Counted from the first letter of the stretch, positions 24,750 to 35,332 are shown. The stretch is DNA of 64,000 nt from Onthophagus taurus (GCF_036711975.1 NW_027248937.1:124001-188000); one strand, 5' to 3'. Numbers and translations: made by a program. Notes: generated by a model not told the origin, from the letters alone.

Positions 24750-27715
24750 CAAAACGTGATATTATGACGTTATACGCCGTTCTGAGACATGTTTGAACTT
24801 TCTATCACTTTTGGTTCCGATAATTCTGTTGACCATATTTGTGATATTCAGGCGTAAAATGACATGTTGGAGCATGTTGGAGATAAAAAACAAAATGTGC
24901 TCAAAACGTGATATTATGACGTTATACGCCGTTCTGAGACATGTTTGAACTTTCTATCACTTTTGGTTCCGATAATTCTGTTGACCATATTTGTGATATT
25001 CAGGCGCCAAATGACATGTTGGAGCATGTTGGAGATAAAAAACAAAATGTGCCCAAAACGTGATATTATGACGTTATACGCCGTTCTGAGACATGTTTGA
25101 ACTTTCTATCACTTTTGGTTCCGATAATTCTGTTGATCATATTTGTGATATTCAGGCGCCAAATGACATGTTGGAGCATGTTGGAGATAAAAACAAAATG
25201 TGCCCAAAACGTTATATTATGACGTTATACGCCGTTCTGAGACATGTTTGAACTTTCTATCACTTTTGGTTCCGGTAATTCTGTTGACCATATTTGTGAT
25301 ATTCAGGCGCCAAATGACATGTTGGAGCATGTTGGAGATAAAAACAAAATGTGCCCAAAACGTGATATTATGACGTTATACGCCGTTCTGAGACATGTTT
25401 GAACTTTCTATCACTTTTGGTTCCGATAATTCTGTTGACCATATTTGTGATATTCAGGCGCCAAATGACATGTTGGAGCATGTTGGAGATAAAAAACAAA
25501 ATGTGCCCAAAACGTTATATTATGACGTTATACGCCGTTCTGAGACATGTTTGAACTTTCTATCACTTTTGGTTCCGATAATTCTGTTGACCATATTTTT
25601 GATATTCAGACGCCAAATGACATCTTTGAGCATGTTGGAGATAAAAAACAAAATGTGCCCAAAACGTTATATTATGACGTTATACGCCGTTCTGAGACAT
25701 GTTTGAACTTTCTATCACTTTTGGTTCCGATAATTCTGTTGACCATATTTGTGATATTCAGGCGCCAAATGACATGTTGGAGCATGTTGGAGATAAAAAC
25801 AAAATGTGCCCAAAACGTGATATTATGACGTTATACGCCGTTCTGAGACATGTTTGAACTTTCTATCACTTTTGGTTCCGATAATTCTGTTGACCATATT
25901 TGTGATATTCAGGCGCCAAATGACATGTTGGAGCATGTTGGAGATAAAAAACAAAATGTGCCCAAAACGTGATATTATGACGTTATACGCCGTTCTGAGA
26001 CATGTTTGAACTTTCTATCACTTTTGGTTCCGATAATTCTGTTGACCATATTTGTGATATTCAGGCGCCAAATGACATGTTGGAGCATGTTGGAGATAAA
26101 AAACAAAATGTGCCCAAAACGTGATATTATGACGTTATACGCCGTTCTGAGACATGTTTGAACTTTCTATCACTTTTGGTTCCGATAATTCTGTTGACCA
26201 TATTTGTGATATTCAGGCGCCAAATGACATGTTGGAGCATGTTGGAGATAAAAAACAAAATGTGCCCAAAACGTGATATTATGACGTTATACGCCGTTCT
26301 GAGACATGTTTGAACTTTCTATCACTTTTGGTTCCGATAATTCTGTTGACCATATTTGTGATATTCAAGCGCCAAATGACATGTTGGAGCATGTTGGAGA
26401 TAAAAAACAAAATGTGCCCAAAACGTTATATTATGACGTTATACGCCGTTCTGAGACATGTTTGAACTTTCTATCACTTTTGGTTCCGATAATTCTGTTG
26501 ACCATATTTGTGATATTCAGGCGCCAAATGACATGTTGGAGCATGTTGGAGATAAAAAACAAAATGTGCCCAAAACGTGATATTATGACGTTATACGCCG
26601 TTCTGAGACAAGTTTGAACTTTCTATCACTTTTGGTTCCGATAATTCTGTTGACCATATTTGTGATATTCAGACGCCAAATGACATCTTTGAGCATGTTG
26701 GAGATAAAAAACAAAATGTGCCCAAAACGTGATATTATGACGTTATACGCCGTTCTGAGACAAGTTTGAACTTTCTATCACTTTTGGTTCCGATAATTCT
26801 GTTGACCATATTTGTGATATTCAGGCGCCAAATGACATGTTGGACAATGTTGGAGATAAAAAACAAAATGTGCCCAAAACGTTATATTATGACGTTATAC
26901 GCCGTTCTGAGACATGTTTGAACTTTCTATCACTTTTGGTTCCGATAATTCTGTTGACCATATTTGTGATATTCAGACGCCAAATGACATCTTTGAGCAT
27001 GTTGGAGATAAAAAACAAAATGTGCCCAAAACGTGATATTATGACGTTATACGCCGTTCTGAGACATGTTTGAACTTTCTATCACTTTTGGTTCCGATAA
27101 TTCTGTTGACCATATTTTTGATATTCAGACGCCAAATGACATCTTTGAGCATGTTGGAGATAAAAAGCAAAATGTGCCCAAAACGTTATATTATTACGTT
27201 ATACGCCGTTCTGAGACATGTTTGAACTTTCTATCACTTTTGGTTCCGATAATTCTGTTGACCATATTTGTGATATTCAGGCGCCAAATGACATGTTGGA
27301 GCATGTTGGAGATAAAAACAAAATGTGCCCAAAACGTGATATTATGACGTTATACGCCGTTCTGAGACATGTTTGAACTTTCTATCACTTTTGGTTCCGA
27401 TAATTCTGTTGACCATATTTGTGATATTCAGGCGCCAAATGACATGTTGGAGCATGTTGGAGATAAAAAACAAAATGTGCCCAAAACGTTATATTATGAC
27501 GTTATACGCCGTTCTGAGACATGTTTGAACTTTCTATCACTTTTGGTTCCGATAATTCTGTTGACCATATTTGTGATATTCAGGCGCCAAATGACATGTT
27601 GGAGCATGTTGGAGATAAAAACAAAATGTGCCCAAAACGTGATATTATGACGTTATACGCCGTTCTGAGACATGTTTGAACTTTCTATCACTTTTGGTTC
27701 CGATAATTCTGTTGA
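24750..27715. repeat. Satellite segmental duplication block B, copy 1 (partner about 28848-31813)
   Basis: Marker variants GGCGTAAAATGAC (24852), TTCAAGCGCC (26366), GAGACAAGTTTG (26605 and 26757), TTGGACAATG (26841) and a TATTACG change (27191) recur 4,098 bp downstream at 28950, 30464, 30703, 30855, 30939 and 31289. One difference is visible near 30339 (GTTTGAG for GTTGGAG). Offsets of blocks A and B differ by 607 bp (about four monomers), so the copies differ by a gain or loss of monomers. Confidence 0.7.
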
Positions 27716-30700
27716 CCATATTTGTGATATTCAGGCGCCAAATGACATGTTGGAGCATGTTGGAGATAAAAAACAAAGTGTGCCCAAAACGTGATATTAT
27801 GACGTTATACGCCGTTCTGAGACATGTTTGAACTTTCTATCACTTTTGGTTCCGATAATTCTGTTGACCATATTTGTGATATTCAGGCGCCAAATGACAT
27901 GTTGGAGCATGTTGGAGATAAAAAACAAAATGTGCCCAAAACGTTATATTATGACGTTATACGCCGTTCTGAGACATGTTTGAACTTTCTATCACTTTTG
28001 GTTCCGATAATTCTGTTGACCATATTTTTGATATTCAGACGCCAAATGACATCTTTGAGCATCTTGGAGATAAAAAACAAAATGTGCCCAAAACGTTATA
28101 TTATGACGTTATACGCCGTTCTGAGACATGTTTGAACTTTCTATCACTTTTGGTTCCGGTAATTCTGTTGACCATATTTGTGATATTCAGGCGCCAAATG
28201 ACATGTTGGAGCATGTTGGAGATAAAAACAAAATGTGCCCAAAACGTGATATTATGACGTTATACGCCGTTCTGAGATATGTTTGAACTTTCTATCACTT
28301 TTGGTTCCGATAATTCTGTTGACCATATTTGTGATATTCAGACGCCAAATGACATCTTTGAGCATGTTGGAGATAAAAAACAAAATGTGTCCAAAACGTG
28401 ATATTATGAAGTTATACGCCGTTCTGAGACATGTTCGAACTTTCTATCACTTTTGGTTCCGATAATTCTGTTGACCATATTTGTGATATTCAGACGCCAA
28501 ATGACATCTTTGAGCATGTTGGAGATAAAAAACAAAATGTGCCCAAAACGTGATATTATGACGTTATACGCCGTTCTGAGACATGTTTGAACTTTCTATC
28601 ACTTTTGGTTCCGATAATTCTGTTGACCATATTTGTGATATTCAGACGCCAAATGACATCTTTGAGCATGTTGGAGATAAAAAACAAAATGTGCCCAAAA
28701 CGTGATATTATGACGTTATACGCCGTTCTGAGACATGTTTGAACTTTCTATCACTTTTGGTTCCGATAATTCTGTTGACCATATTTGTGATATTCAGACG
28801 CCAAATGACATCTTTGAGCATGTTGGAGATAAAAAACAAAATGTGCCCAAAACGTTATATTATGACGTTATACGCCGTTCTGAGACATGTTTGAACTTTC
28901 TATCACTTTTGGTTCCGATAATTCTGTTGACCATATTTGTGATATTCAGGCGTAAAATGACATGTTGGAGCATGTTGGAGATAAAAAACAAAATGTGCTC
29001 AAAACGTGATATTATGACGTTATACGCCGTTCTGAGACATGTTTGAACTTTCTATCACTTTTGGTTCCGATAATTCTGTTGACCATATTTGTGATATTCA
29101 GGCGCCAAATGACATGTTGGAGCATGTTGGAGATAAAAAACAAAATGTGCCCAAAACGTGATATTATGACGTTATACGCCGTTCTGAGACATGTTTGAAC
29201 TTTCTATCACTTTTGGTTCCGATAATTCTGTTGATCATATTTGTGATATTCAGGCGCCAAATGACATGTTGGAGCATGTTGGAGATAAAAACAAAATGTG
29301 CCCAAAACGTTATATTATGACGTTATACGCCGTTCTGAGACATGTTTGAACTTTCTATCACTTTTGGTTCCGGTAATTCTGTTGACCATATTTGTGATAT
29401 TCAGGCGCCAAATGACATGTTGGAGCATGTTGGAGATAAAAACAAAATGTGCCCAAAACGTGATATTATGACGTTATACGCCGTTCTGAGACATGTTTGA
29501 ACTTTCTATCACTTTTGGTTCCGATAATTCTGTTGACCATATTTGTGATATTCAGGCGCCAAATGACATGTTGGAGCATGTTGGAGATAAAAAACAAAAT
29601 GTGCCCAAAACGTTATATTATGACGTTATACGCCGTTCTGAGACATGTTTGAACTTTCTATCACTTTTGGTTCCGATAATTCTGTTGACCATATTTTTGA
29701 TATTCAGACGCCAAATGACATCTTTGAGCATGTTGGAGATAAAAAACAAAATGTGCCCAAAACGTTATATTATGACGTTATACGCCGTTCTGAGACATGT
29801 TTGAACTTTCTATCACTTTTGGTTCCGATAATTCTGTTGACCATATTTGTGATATTCAGGCGCCAAATGACATGTTGGAGCATGTTGGAGATAAAAACAA
29901 AATGTGCCCAAAACGTGATATTATGACGTTATACGCCGTTCTGAGACATGTTTGAACTTTCTATCACTTTTGGTTCCGATAATTCTGTTGACCATATTTG
30001 TGATATTCAGGCGCCAAATGACATGTTGGAGCATGTTGGAGATAAAAAACAAAATGTGCCCAAAACGTGATATTATGACGTTATACGCCGTTCTGAGACA
30101 TGTTTGAACTTTCTATCACTTTTGGTTCCGATAATTCTGTTGACCATATTTGTGATATTCAGGCGCCAAATGACATGTTGGAGCATGTTGGAGATAAAAA
30201 ACAAAATGTGCCCAAAACGTGATATTATGACGTTATACGCCGTTCTGAGACATGTTTGAACTTTCTATCACTTTTGGTTCCGATAATTCTGTTGACCATA
30301 TTTGTGATATTCAGGCGCCAAATGACATGTTGGAGCATGTTTGAGATAAAAAACAAAATGTGCCCAAAACGTGATATTATGACGTTATACGCCGTTCTGA
30401 GACATGTTTGAACTTTCTATCACTTTTGGTTCCGATAATTCTGTTGACCATATTTGTGATATTCAAGCGCCAAATGACATGTTGGAGCATGTTGGAGATA
30501 AAAAACAAAATGTGCCCAAAACGTTATATTATGACGTTATACGCCGTTCTGAGACATGTTTGAACTTTCTATCACTTTTGGTTCCGATAATTCTGTTGAC
30601 CATATTTGTGATATTCAGGCGCCAAATGACATGTTGGAGCATGTTGGAGATAAAAAACAAAATGTGCCCAAAACGTGATATTATGACGTTATACGCCGTT

Positions 30701-32516
30701 CTGAGACAAGTTTGAACTTTCTATCACTTTTGGTTCCGATAATTCTGTTGACCATATTTGTGATATTCAGACGCCAAATGACATCTTTGAGCATGTTGGA
30801 GATAAAAAACAAAATGTGCCCAAAACGTGATATTATGACGTTATACGCCGTTCTGAGACAAGTTTGAACTTTCTATCACTTTTGGTTCCGATAATTCTGT
30901 TGACCATATTTGTGATATTCAGGCGCCAAATGACATGTTGGACAATGTTGGAGATAAAAAACAAAATGTGCCCAAAACGTTATATTATGACGTTATACGC
31001 CGTTCTGAGACATGTTTGAACTTTCTATCACTTTTGGTTCCGATAATTCTGTTGACCATATTTGTGATATTCAGACGCCAAATGACATCTTTGAGCATGT
31101 TGGAGATAAAAAACAAAATGTGCCCAAAACGTGATATTATGACGTTATACGCCGTTCTGAGACATGTTTGAACTTTCTATCACTTTTGGTTCCGATAATT
31201 CTGTTGACCATATTTTTGATATTCAGACGCCAAATGACATCTTTGAGCATGTTGGAGATAAAAAGCAAAATGTGCCCAAAACGTTATATTATTACGTTAT
31301 ACGCCGTTCTGAGACATGTTTGAACTTTCTATCACTTTTGGTTCCGATAATTCTGTTGACCATATTTGTGATATTCAGGCGCCAAATGACATGTTGGAGC
31401 ATGTTGGAGATAAAAACAAAATGTGCCCAAAACGTGATATTATGACGTTATACGCCGTTCTGAGACATGTTTGAACTTTCTATCACTTTTGGTTCCGATA
31501 ATTCTGTTGACCATATTTGTGATATTCAGGCGCCAAATGACATGTTGGAGCATGTTGGAGATAAAAAACAAAATGTGCCCAAAACGTTATATTATGACGT
31601 TATACGCCGTTCTGAGACATGTTTGAACTTTCTATCACTTTTGGTTCCGATAATTCTGTTGACCATATTTGTGATATTCAGGCGCCAAATGACATGTTGG
31701 AGCATGTTGGAGATAAAAACAAAATGTGCCCAAAACGTGATATTATGACGTTATACGCCGTTCTGAGACATGTTTGAACTTTCTATCACTTTTGGTTCCG
31801 ATAATTCTGTTGACCATTTTTGTGATATTCAGGCGCCAAATGACATGTTGGAGCATGTTGGAGATAAAAAACAAAATGTGCCCAAAACGTTATATTATGA
31901 CGTTATACGCCGTTCTGAGACATGTTTGAACTTTCTATCACTTTTGGTTCCGATAATTCTATTGACCATATTTGTGATATTCAGACGCCAAATGACATCT
32001 TTGAGCATGTTGGAGATAAAAAACAAAATGTGTCCAAAACGTGATATTATGAAGTTATACGCCGTTCTGAGACATGTTTGAACTTTCTATCACTTTTGGT
32101 TCCGATAATTCTGTTGACCATATTTGTGATATTCAGACGCCAAATGACATCTTTGAGCATGTTGGAGATAAAAAACAAAATGTGCCCAAAACGTGATATT
32201 ATGACGTTATACGCCGTTCTGAGACATGTTTGAACTTTCTATCACTTTTGGTTCCGATAATTCTGTTGACCATATTTGTGATATTCAGACGCCAAATGAC
32301 ATCTTTGAGCATGTTGGAGATAAAAAACAAAATGTGCCCAAAACGTTATATTATGACGTTATACGCCGTTCTGAGACATGTTTGAACTTTCTATCACTTT
32401 TGGTTCCGATAATTCTGTTGACCATATTTGTGATATTCAGGCGCCAAATGACATGTTGGAGCATGTTGGAGATAAAAAACAAAATGTGCCCAAAACGTGA
32501 TATTATGACGTTATAC

Positions 32517-32522
32517 GCCGTT
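32517..32522 (+). repeat. Target-site duplication, left copy (GCCGTT)
   Basis: GCCGTT belongs to the satellite monomer (TACGCCGTTCTGAG) and is repeated exactly at 46726-46731. Six bases is the duplication length typical of Polintons. Confidence 0.93.
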
Positions 32523-32536
32523 AGTAGTAGATAAAA

Positions 32537-32651
32537 GCCGATTCTAGAACCTCCTCTCAGAACCTCAGGTCAAGGTCAAGGCCAAGGTCACGTTGAGTGA
32601 CCATGACCTTGACCTTGCCCTGAGGTTCTGGGAGGAGGTTCCAGAATCGGC
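32537..32651. repeat. Foldback palindrome in left TIR
   Basis: The segment begins GCCGATTCTAGAACCTCC and ends GGAGGTTCCAGAATCGGC. Its interior (CTCAGGTCAAGGTCAAGG...CCTTGACCTTGCCCTGAG) is also largely self-complementary around GTCACGTTGAGTGAC. The 115-nt strand could form a long imperfect hairpin 14 nt from the tip. The equivalent in element 1 is a shorter perfect hairpin. Confidence 0.8.
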
Positions 32652-32870
32652 TATTGCAAAGGGGGTCGTTGACCAGTAACCTAGACCTAAACAATGACCT
32701 TTACTTTGAGCTCACCTCAGGTCAAGATCACGTTTAGTGACCATGACCTTGATCAGTAACCTTGACCTGAACAATGACCTTTACTTTGACCTCAACGGAG
32801 ACCTTGAAGTCAACCTTAATTGTGACCATGACATTGACCTTGTACGTGACCTGAAATGAAGGTTACACGA
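32566..32870. promoter_or_regulatory. Cluster of AGGTCA/TGACCT nuclear-receptor-like half-sites (left TIR)
   Basis: I count about 13 copies of AGGTCA or its complement in 300 bp. Several are extended to TCAAGGTCA, CCAAGGTCA or TGACCTTGA, the monomer site known for FTZ-F1/ERR-type nuclear receptors. The same cluster is in the right TIR. Sequence resemblance is direct; receptor binding is inference. A simple-repeat origin of the GGTCA-rich DNA is an alternative. Confidence 0.45.
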
Positions 32871-32909
32871 CATGAGTTCATTGAAAACCCCACTTCGGAG
32901 GAGGTATGC

Positions 32910-32917
32910 TTTAAATA
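32910..32917 (+). promoter_or_regulatory. TATA-like box in left TIR
   Basis: TTTAAATA in the context GCTTTAAATAGCA, facing into the element about 110 bp before the ATG of the first gene at 33026. Because it lies in the TIR, the polB gene at the other end has the same box. Confidence 0.55.
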
Positions 32918-33025
32918 GCAGATAGAAAATCGTGTTCAACAGTATTGAAGTAAGAGTGTTGTGAACATAAAGAAATTGAGGAACTTGTAGCTCCTATTTT
33001 AAGCAGTTTACATCGCTTAAATATA

Positions 33026-33508
33026 ATGGCATCGAGAAATCCAATTAAAGTCATCGATATGCAAGGGTTTACTTTATCTTCGGGATTTCGAGTTAAAGAA
33101 TTGGCTATCGGTGATGGTGAGTCGATTTCCCATTTCATATTTCAACCTGATATAAGTTATGAAAGACTCAATAAGCGAGAATGTCGACAAGTGCGTTGGG
33201 AGGAGAATAACTTACACCATTTGCATTACGAGAATGGATATGTGCCCTATAATCAACTGAAAGACATTCTGGAACAGCATACATGCGGAGTGGAGGTGGT
33301 GTTTGTAAAGGGATCTCAAAAAGAAAAGGTATTGAGAGACCTATTATCATCGGTAAAGCCAGTGATTATTAATTTACAAGATAATATATATTGCCCTTTG
33401 CTTTCGTTGAGTCAAAATTCTTGCGCATATCATTATAAATCGGAAAGCAGTTGTGCAATTGAAAATGTTAAATTAATTTTAAAATTTTTAAAAATGGATT
33501 TAGATTAG
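33026..33508 (+). CDS. Conserved Polinton-type protein of unknown function (DxQGF protein, copy 1)
   Basis: A 160-residue protein that I cannot assign. It starts at an ATG in TATAATGGC, the first gene inward from the left TIR. Near the N-terminus it has VIDMQGF, then HFIFQP, then W...LHHLHYENGYV, then VVFVKGSQKEKVLRDLL, and finally a C-terminal CAYH...SSCAIENVKLIL. The same ordered motifs occur in the protein at 39032-39547, so the two are paralogues. The D-x-QGF start and alternating hydrophobic strands are weakly reminiscent of an RNase H-like exonuclease fold, but I see no convincing acidic triad. Promoter and 5' UTR come from the TIR. Tandem AATAAA signals follow at about 33526-33536. Confidence 0.75.
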   Translation: MASRNPIKVIDMQGFTLSSGFRVKELAIGDGESISHFIFQPDISYERLNKRECRQVRWEENNLHHLHYENGYVPYNQLKDILEQHTCGVEVVFVKGSQKEKVLRDLLSSVKPVIINLQDNIYCPLLSLSQNSCAYHYKSESSCAIENVKLILKFLKMDLD

Positions 33509-33820
33509 TGTTAAAATTTAAAATTTAAATAAATAAATTTTTATTGTACTGACTTTTTTTTTATTCAATTTAAATGTATCACATTCCTAATCCTAATATA
33601 TAAAATGGAAAAGAAAAACAACCGAATTAAATTTCATTTAATTTATTGAACTCGTCTTTAATAAATGATAAACAATTGCATATCTTTTTAACGTATTATT
33701 TATGGTGTCAACTCGACGCCCCCGAGTTAGCAGTTCATGATGTTTTTTTTTTGGTGTACTCAAGTCGAGTGATGACTCTTCTCGGGTGTTCCCGGAGGAG
33801 TGGAGCATGACCGGGTTGGA

Positions 33821-33953
33821 TTTACTTTGAGCTCACCTCAGGTCAAGATCACGTTGAGTGACTATGACATTGATCAGTAACCTTGACCTGAACAATGACC
33901 TTTACTTTGACCTCAACGGAGAACTTGAAGTCAACCTTAATTGTGACCGTGAC
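33821..33953 (+). repeat. Internal copy of part of the TIR
   Basis: These 133 bp match 32700-32832 of the left TIR with about six mismatches (for example CACGTTGAGTGACTATGACAT against CACGTTTAGTGACCATGACCT) in the same orientation. They carry several of the AGGTCA/TGACCT half-sites and are followed by a TATA-like box with the same AAATAGCA continuation as the TIR. Confidence 0.85.
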
Positions 33954-33974
33954 GTCCCCACCTAAAATGATGTG

Positions 33975-33982
33975 CATAAATA
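33975..33982 (+). promoter_or_regulatory. TATA-like box after the internal TIR copy
   Basis: CATAAATA within GTGCATAAATAGCAAG, resembling the TIR box CTTTAAATAGCA. It sits about 80 bp before the proposed donor site at 34056 and so could drive the next gene. Confidence 0.5.
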
Positions 33983-34054
33983 GCAAGTCAGGTTCATAAA
34001 AGATTAGTTTCATTGAAATCATCCGACGTAGTGGTGACATAACAACGCAGAACA

Positions 34055-34562
34055 AGTAAGTCCATAAACACTTGTCTTACAGCAGAAGTATTAATGTTAT
34101 ATATACTTAGTGGGTTCCAGACAACAATATATAAAAGCACCGAAGAGAAGTCTCGAGGTTCAACAGGCGGTATCCAAAAAAGCGAGCATAAGTCCAAAGG
34201 TGATAAAACCCTCGTTGACACCCGTGGCATCTGAAGAGGTGTTAAAACAAGAAAAGTTTAATACAGTTATAGAGTGTGGTAACAATATGCAAGCGGTCGC
34301 TGATGGAAAAGATTCGTTTGCAGACTTAAGCCCTTTTATTATGACGCAAAGTGTTAACGGTAATAATGAAGTAGTTTCGAGAATAGATAACATGGAGAGC
34401 TTAACCAACATGTCGGACAGTACAGTAAGAGCAAGTAGAGGTCCTCTATTTTCGGAAACAGTGTATGCACTAAATAAGAGCCGCACGAAATGTGTGGCAA
34501 TAGGATTAAGTGCTGACTTACATTTTGAACCAGTGGTAAGGTTAATGGGAAAAGGTCAATGA
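34055..34562 (+). CDS. Unknown Polinton protein, N-terminal part (spliced start)
   Basis: After the proposed splice the product starts MGSRQQYIKAPKRS and runs 150 residues to a TGA at 34560. I do not recognise it. The first 50 residues are basic and Ser/Lys/Pro-rich (KAPKRSLEVQQAVSKK), which fits a DNA- or capsid-associated protein. The C-terminal end SADLHFEPVVRLMG is hydrophobic and looks like the start of a folded domain that is then cut off. The next frame begins within a few codons and looks like its continuation, so this and 34579-34989 are probably one gene, joined by a second short intron or broken by a frameshift. The promoter is likely the TIR-like segment upstream. Confidence 0.55.
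34056..34110 (+). other. Proposed 55-nt intron that splits a start codon
   Basis: Donor AACAA|GTAAGT and acceptor ATATATACTTAG|TGGG. Splicing brings the A at 34055 next to TG at 34111 and creates ATG with A at -3 and G at +4. The unspliced frame has no in-frame ATG near its beginning and an in-frame stop at 34092. Length and signals match the other introns in these elements. Confidence 0.6.
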
Positions 34563-34587
34563 TTGGCACAACATTATTATGTATAAG
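34536..34587 (+). other. Possible second short intron joining two unknown reading frames
   Basis: A donor-like GTG|GTAAGG and an AG at 34586-34587 would remove 52 nt and join the 34055-34562 frame (phase 0) to the 34579-34989 frame without a stop. The acceptor lacks a good pyrimidine tract, so a real frameshift mutation is equally possible. Confidence 0.3.
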
Positions 34588-34989
34588 TCAACAATCACAA
34601 ACAGTTTTGCTAATCAGTCTCCGTCGCAGATAGTGTTGTGTGGTGTCAGTATATCGTGCGATTGGATGGAAAACGTTTGCAAGATTTTAAAGTTGGAGAG
34701 GGGTGGAGAATATGTATATATTGCATATGAATCGTTGCATGAGCTTTGGAACGTAGCAGATTTAGTAGCAACTCGACTGAAATTATTGAGAACTGTGAAT
34801 TACAAAGCATATTATGATAGTGTTATAAACGCGTTAGCTGCACGGGATGGAGATGTGAAACGTAATATGTTAACGATGCTCAATGAATCGTGTTCTGAAC
34901 AAATATGTATAAGTAAGGAAGTGATGTTGTACAATTTCGATAAAATCTTGTTGGATGTAGATTTGTTTAAATTATTTCACAATCAATAA
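34579..34989 (+). CDS. Unknown Polinton protein, C-terminal part or separate gene
   Basis: A 136-codon frame starting at ATG 34579 if read alone. It has no recognised domain. The region after residue 15 (PSQIVLCGVSI...W) and the later ESLHELWNVADLVATRLKLL helix look like parts of a compact alpha/beta protein. The frame is open upstream into the end of the previous gene, in a different register. This supports a single gene whose two halves are joined by splicing or separated by a frame break. The stop is followed after 4 bp by the ATG of the next small gene, and AATAAA overlaps the stop (CAATCAATAAAG). Confidence 0.5.
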   Translation: MYKSTITNSFANQSPSQIVLCGVSISCDWMENVCKILKLERGGEYVYIAYESLHELWNVADLVATRLKLLRTVNYKAYYDSVINALAARDGDVKRNMLTMLNESCSEQICISKEVMLYNFDKILLDVDLFKLFHNQ

Positions 34990-34993
34990 AGAC

Positions 34994-35218
34994 ATGGGTA
35001 AGGTGCGGATTGATGAGAGTAAAAATGAGATGCATAGAATGTATGCATGGACTTATGCGTATAGACAATCACGAAAGTGTAATTGGGAGGAAATGTATTT
35101 AGATCGTCTTAGATTTAAGAATAGAATAAGTTATGTAAATGATATGTTACACCTGTACTTAAGCAGCGAATTTAGAAATAAGATTTTTCATGAAAGATTT
35201 AAATATGTAATGACTTAA
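34994..35218 (+). CDS. Small basic protein of unknown function
   Basis: 74 residues from ATG 34994 to TAA, starting 4 bp after the previous stop. It is rich in Arg, Lys, Tyr and Met (RMYAWTYAYRQSRKCNWEEMYLDRLRFKNR), probably helical, with no signal peptide or membrane segment. I recognise no family. AATAAATAAAAA follows directly (about 35219-35230) and probably serves as the poly(A) signal. The tight spacing suggests co-expression with the upstream gene. Confidence 0.5.
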   Translation: MGKVRIDESKNEMHRMYAWTYAYRQSRKCNWEEMYLDRLRFKNRISYVNDMLHLYLSSEFRNKIFHERFKYVMT

Positions 35219-35332
35219 AATAAATAAAAATTTTTTTCAAATGTGAGCGTATTATTAACCATCCAATATTCACCGAATAATGTGCGAAAGCTATTAAATA
35301 TAATGGTATGAATGTTAGGACAGTGAAACAGT

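Larger units (their letters stand above)
8051..32522. repeat. Tandem satellite array, 152-bp monomer (left array, about 161 copies)
   Basis: Head-to-tail repeats of a 152-bp monomer. Landmarks within each unit are GTGCCCAAAACGT, CGCCGTTCTGAGACATG, TTCTATCACTTTTGGTTCC and AAAAAACAAAAT. Two common variants occur: one reads CAGACGCCAAATGACATCTTTG and the other CAGGCGCCAAATGACATGTTGG across the same stretch. Another switch is GTGATATT versus GTTATATT. One-base losses (AAAAACAAAAT) and small deletions (for example CGTTATATTATGTTATACG near 11866, 12621 and 17321) also recur. Open frames of about 103 codons recur throughout; they are products of periodicity and not genes. No other gene is seen in these 24.5 kb. 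Confidence 0.97.
32523..32968 (+). repeat. Left terminal inverted repeat of element 2 (446 bp)
   Basis: It matches the reverse complement of 46280-46725 with one difference seen (CATGACATTG versus CATGGCATTG). It holds the terminal foldback palindrome, about 13 AGGTCA/TGACCT half-sites, a GAGGAGG motif and a TATA-like TTTAAATA near its inner end. Confidence 0.95.
33509..34055. other. Intergenic regulatory stretch with AATAAA, small palindrome and TIR-like promoter copy
   Basis: No convincing gene. It contains poly(A) signals of the upstream gene, AT-rich DNA to about 33700, a small palindrome AACTCG...CGAGTT near 33710-33728 followed by further CTCGAG/CTCGGG-like pieces, the TIR-derived segment at 33821-33953 and a TATA-like box at 33975. 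Confidence 0.6.

Noticed and set aside
8704..32534. Dozens of near-identical 60-103 codon open frames (MFELSITFGSDNSVDH...) as a protein family
   Set aside because: They arise because the 152-bp monomer is 2 modulo 3, so a frame crosses two monomers in different registers before hitting the same stop. Codon positions do not show constraint, the start is part of the repeat, and variants such as TGA/TTA simply open or close frames.
33168..33350. Minus-strand frames opposite the DxQGF, capsid and protease genes
   Set aside because: All are overlapped by clear plus-strand genes with family motifs and look like codon-bias shadows.
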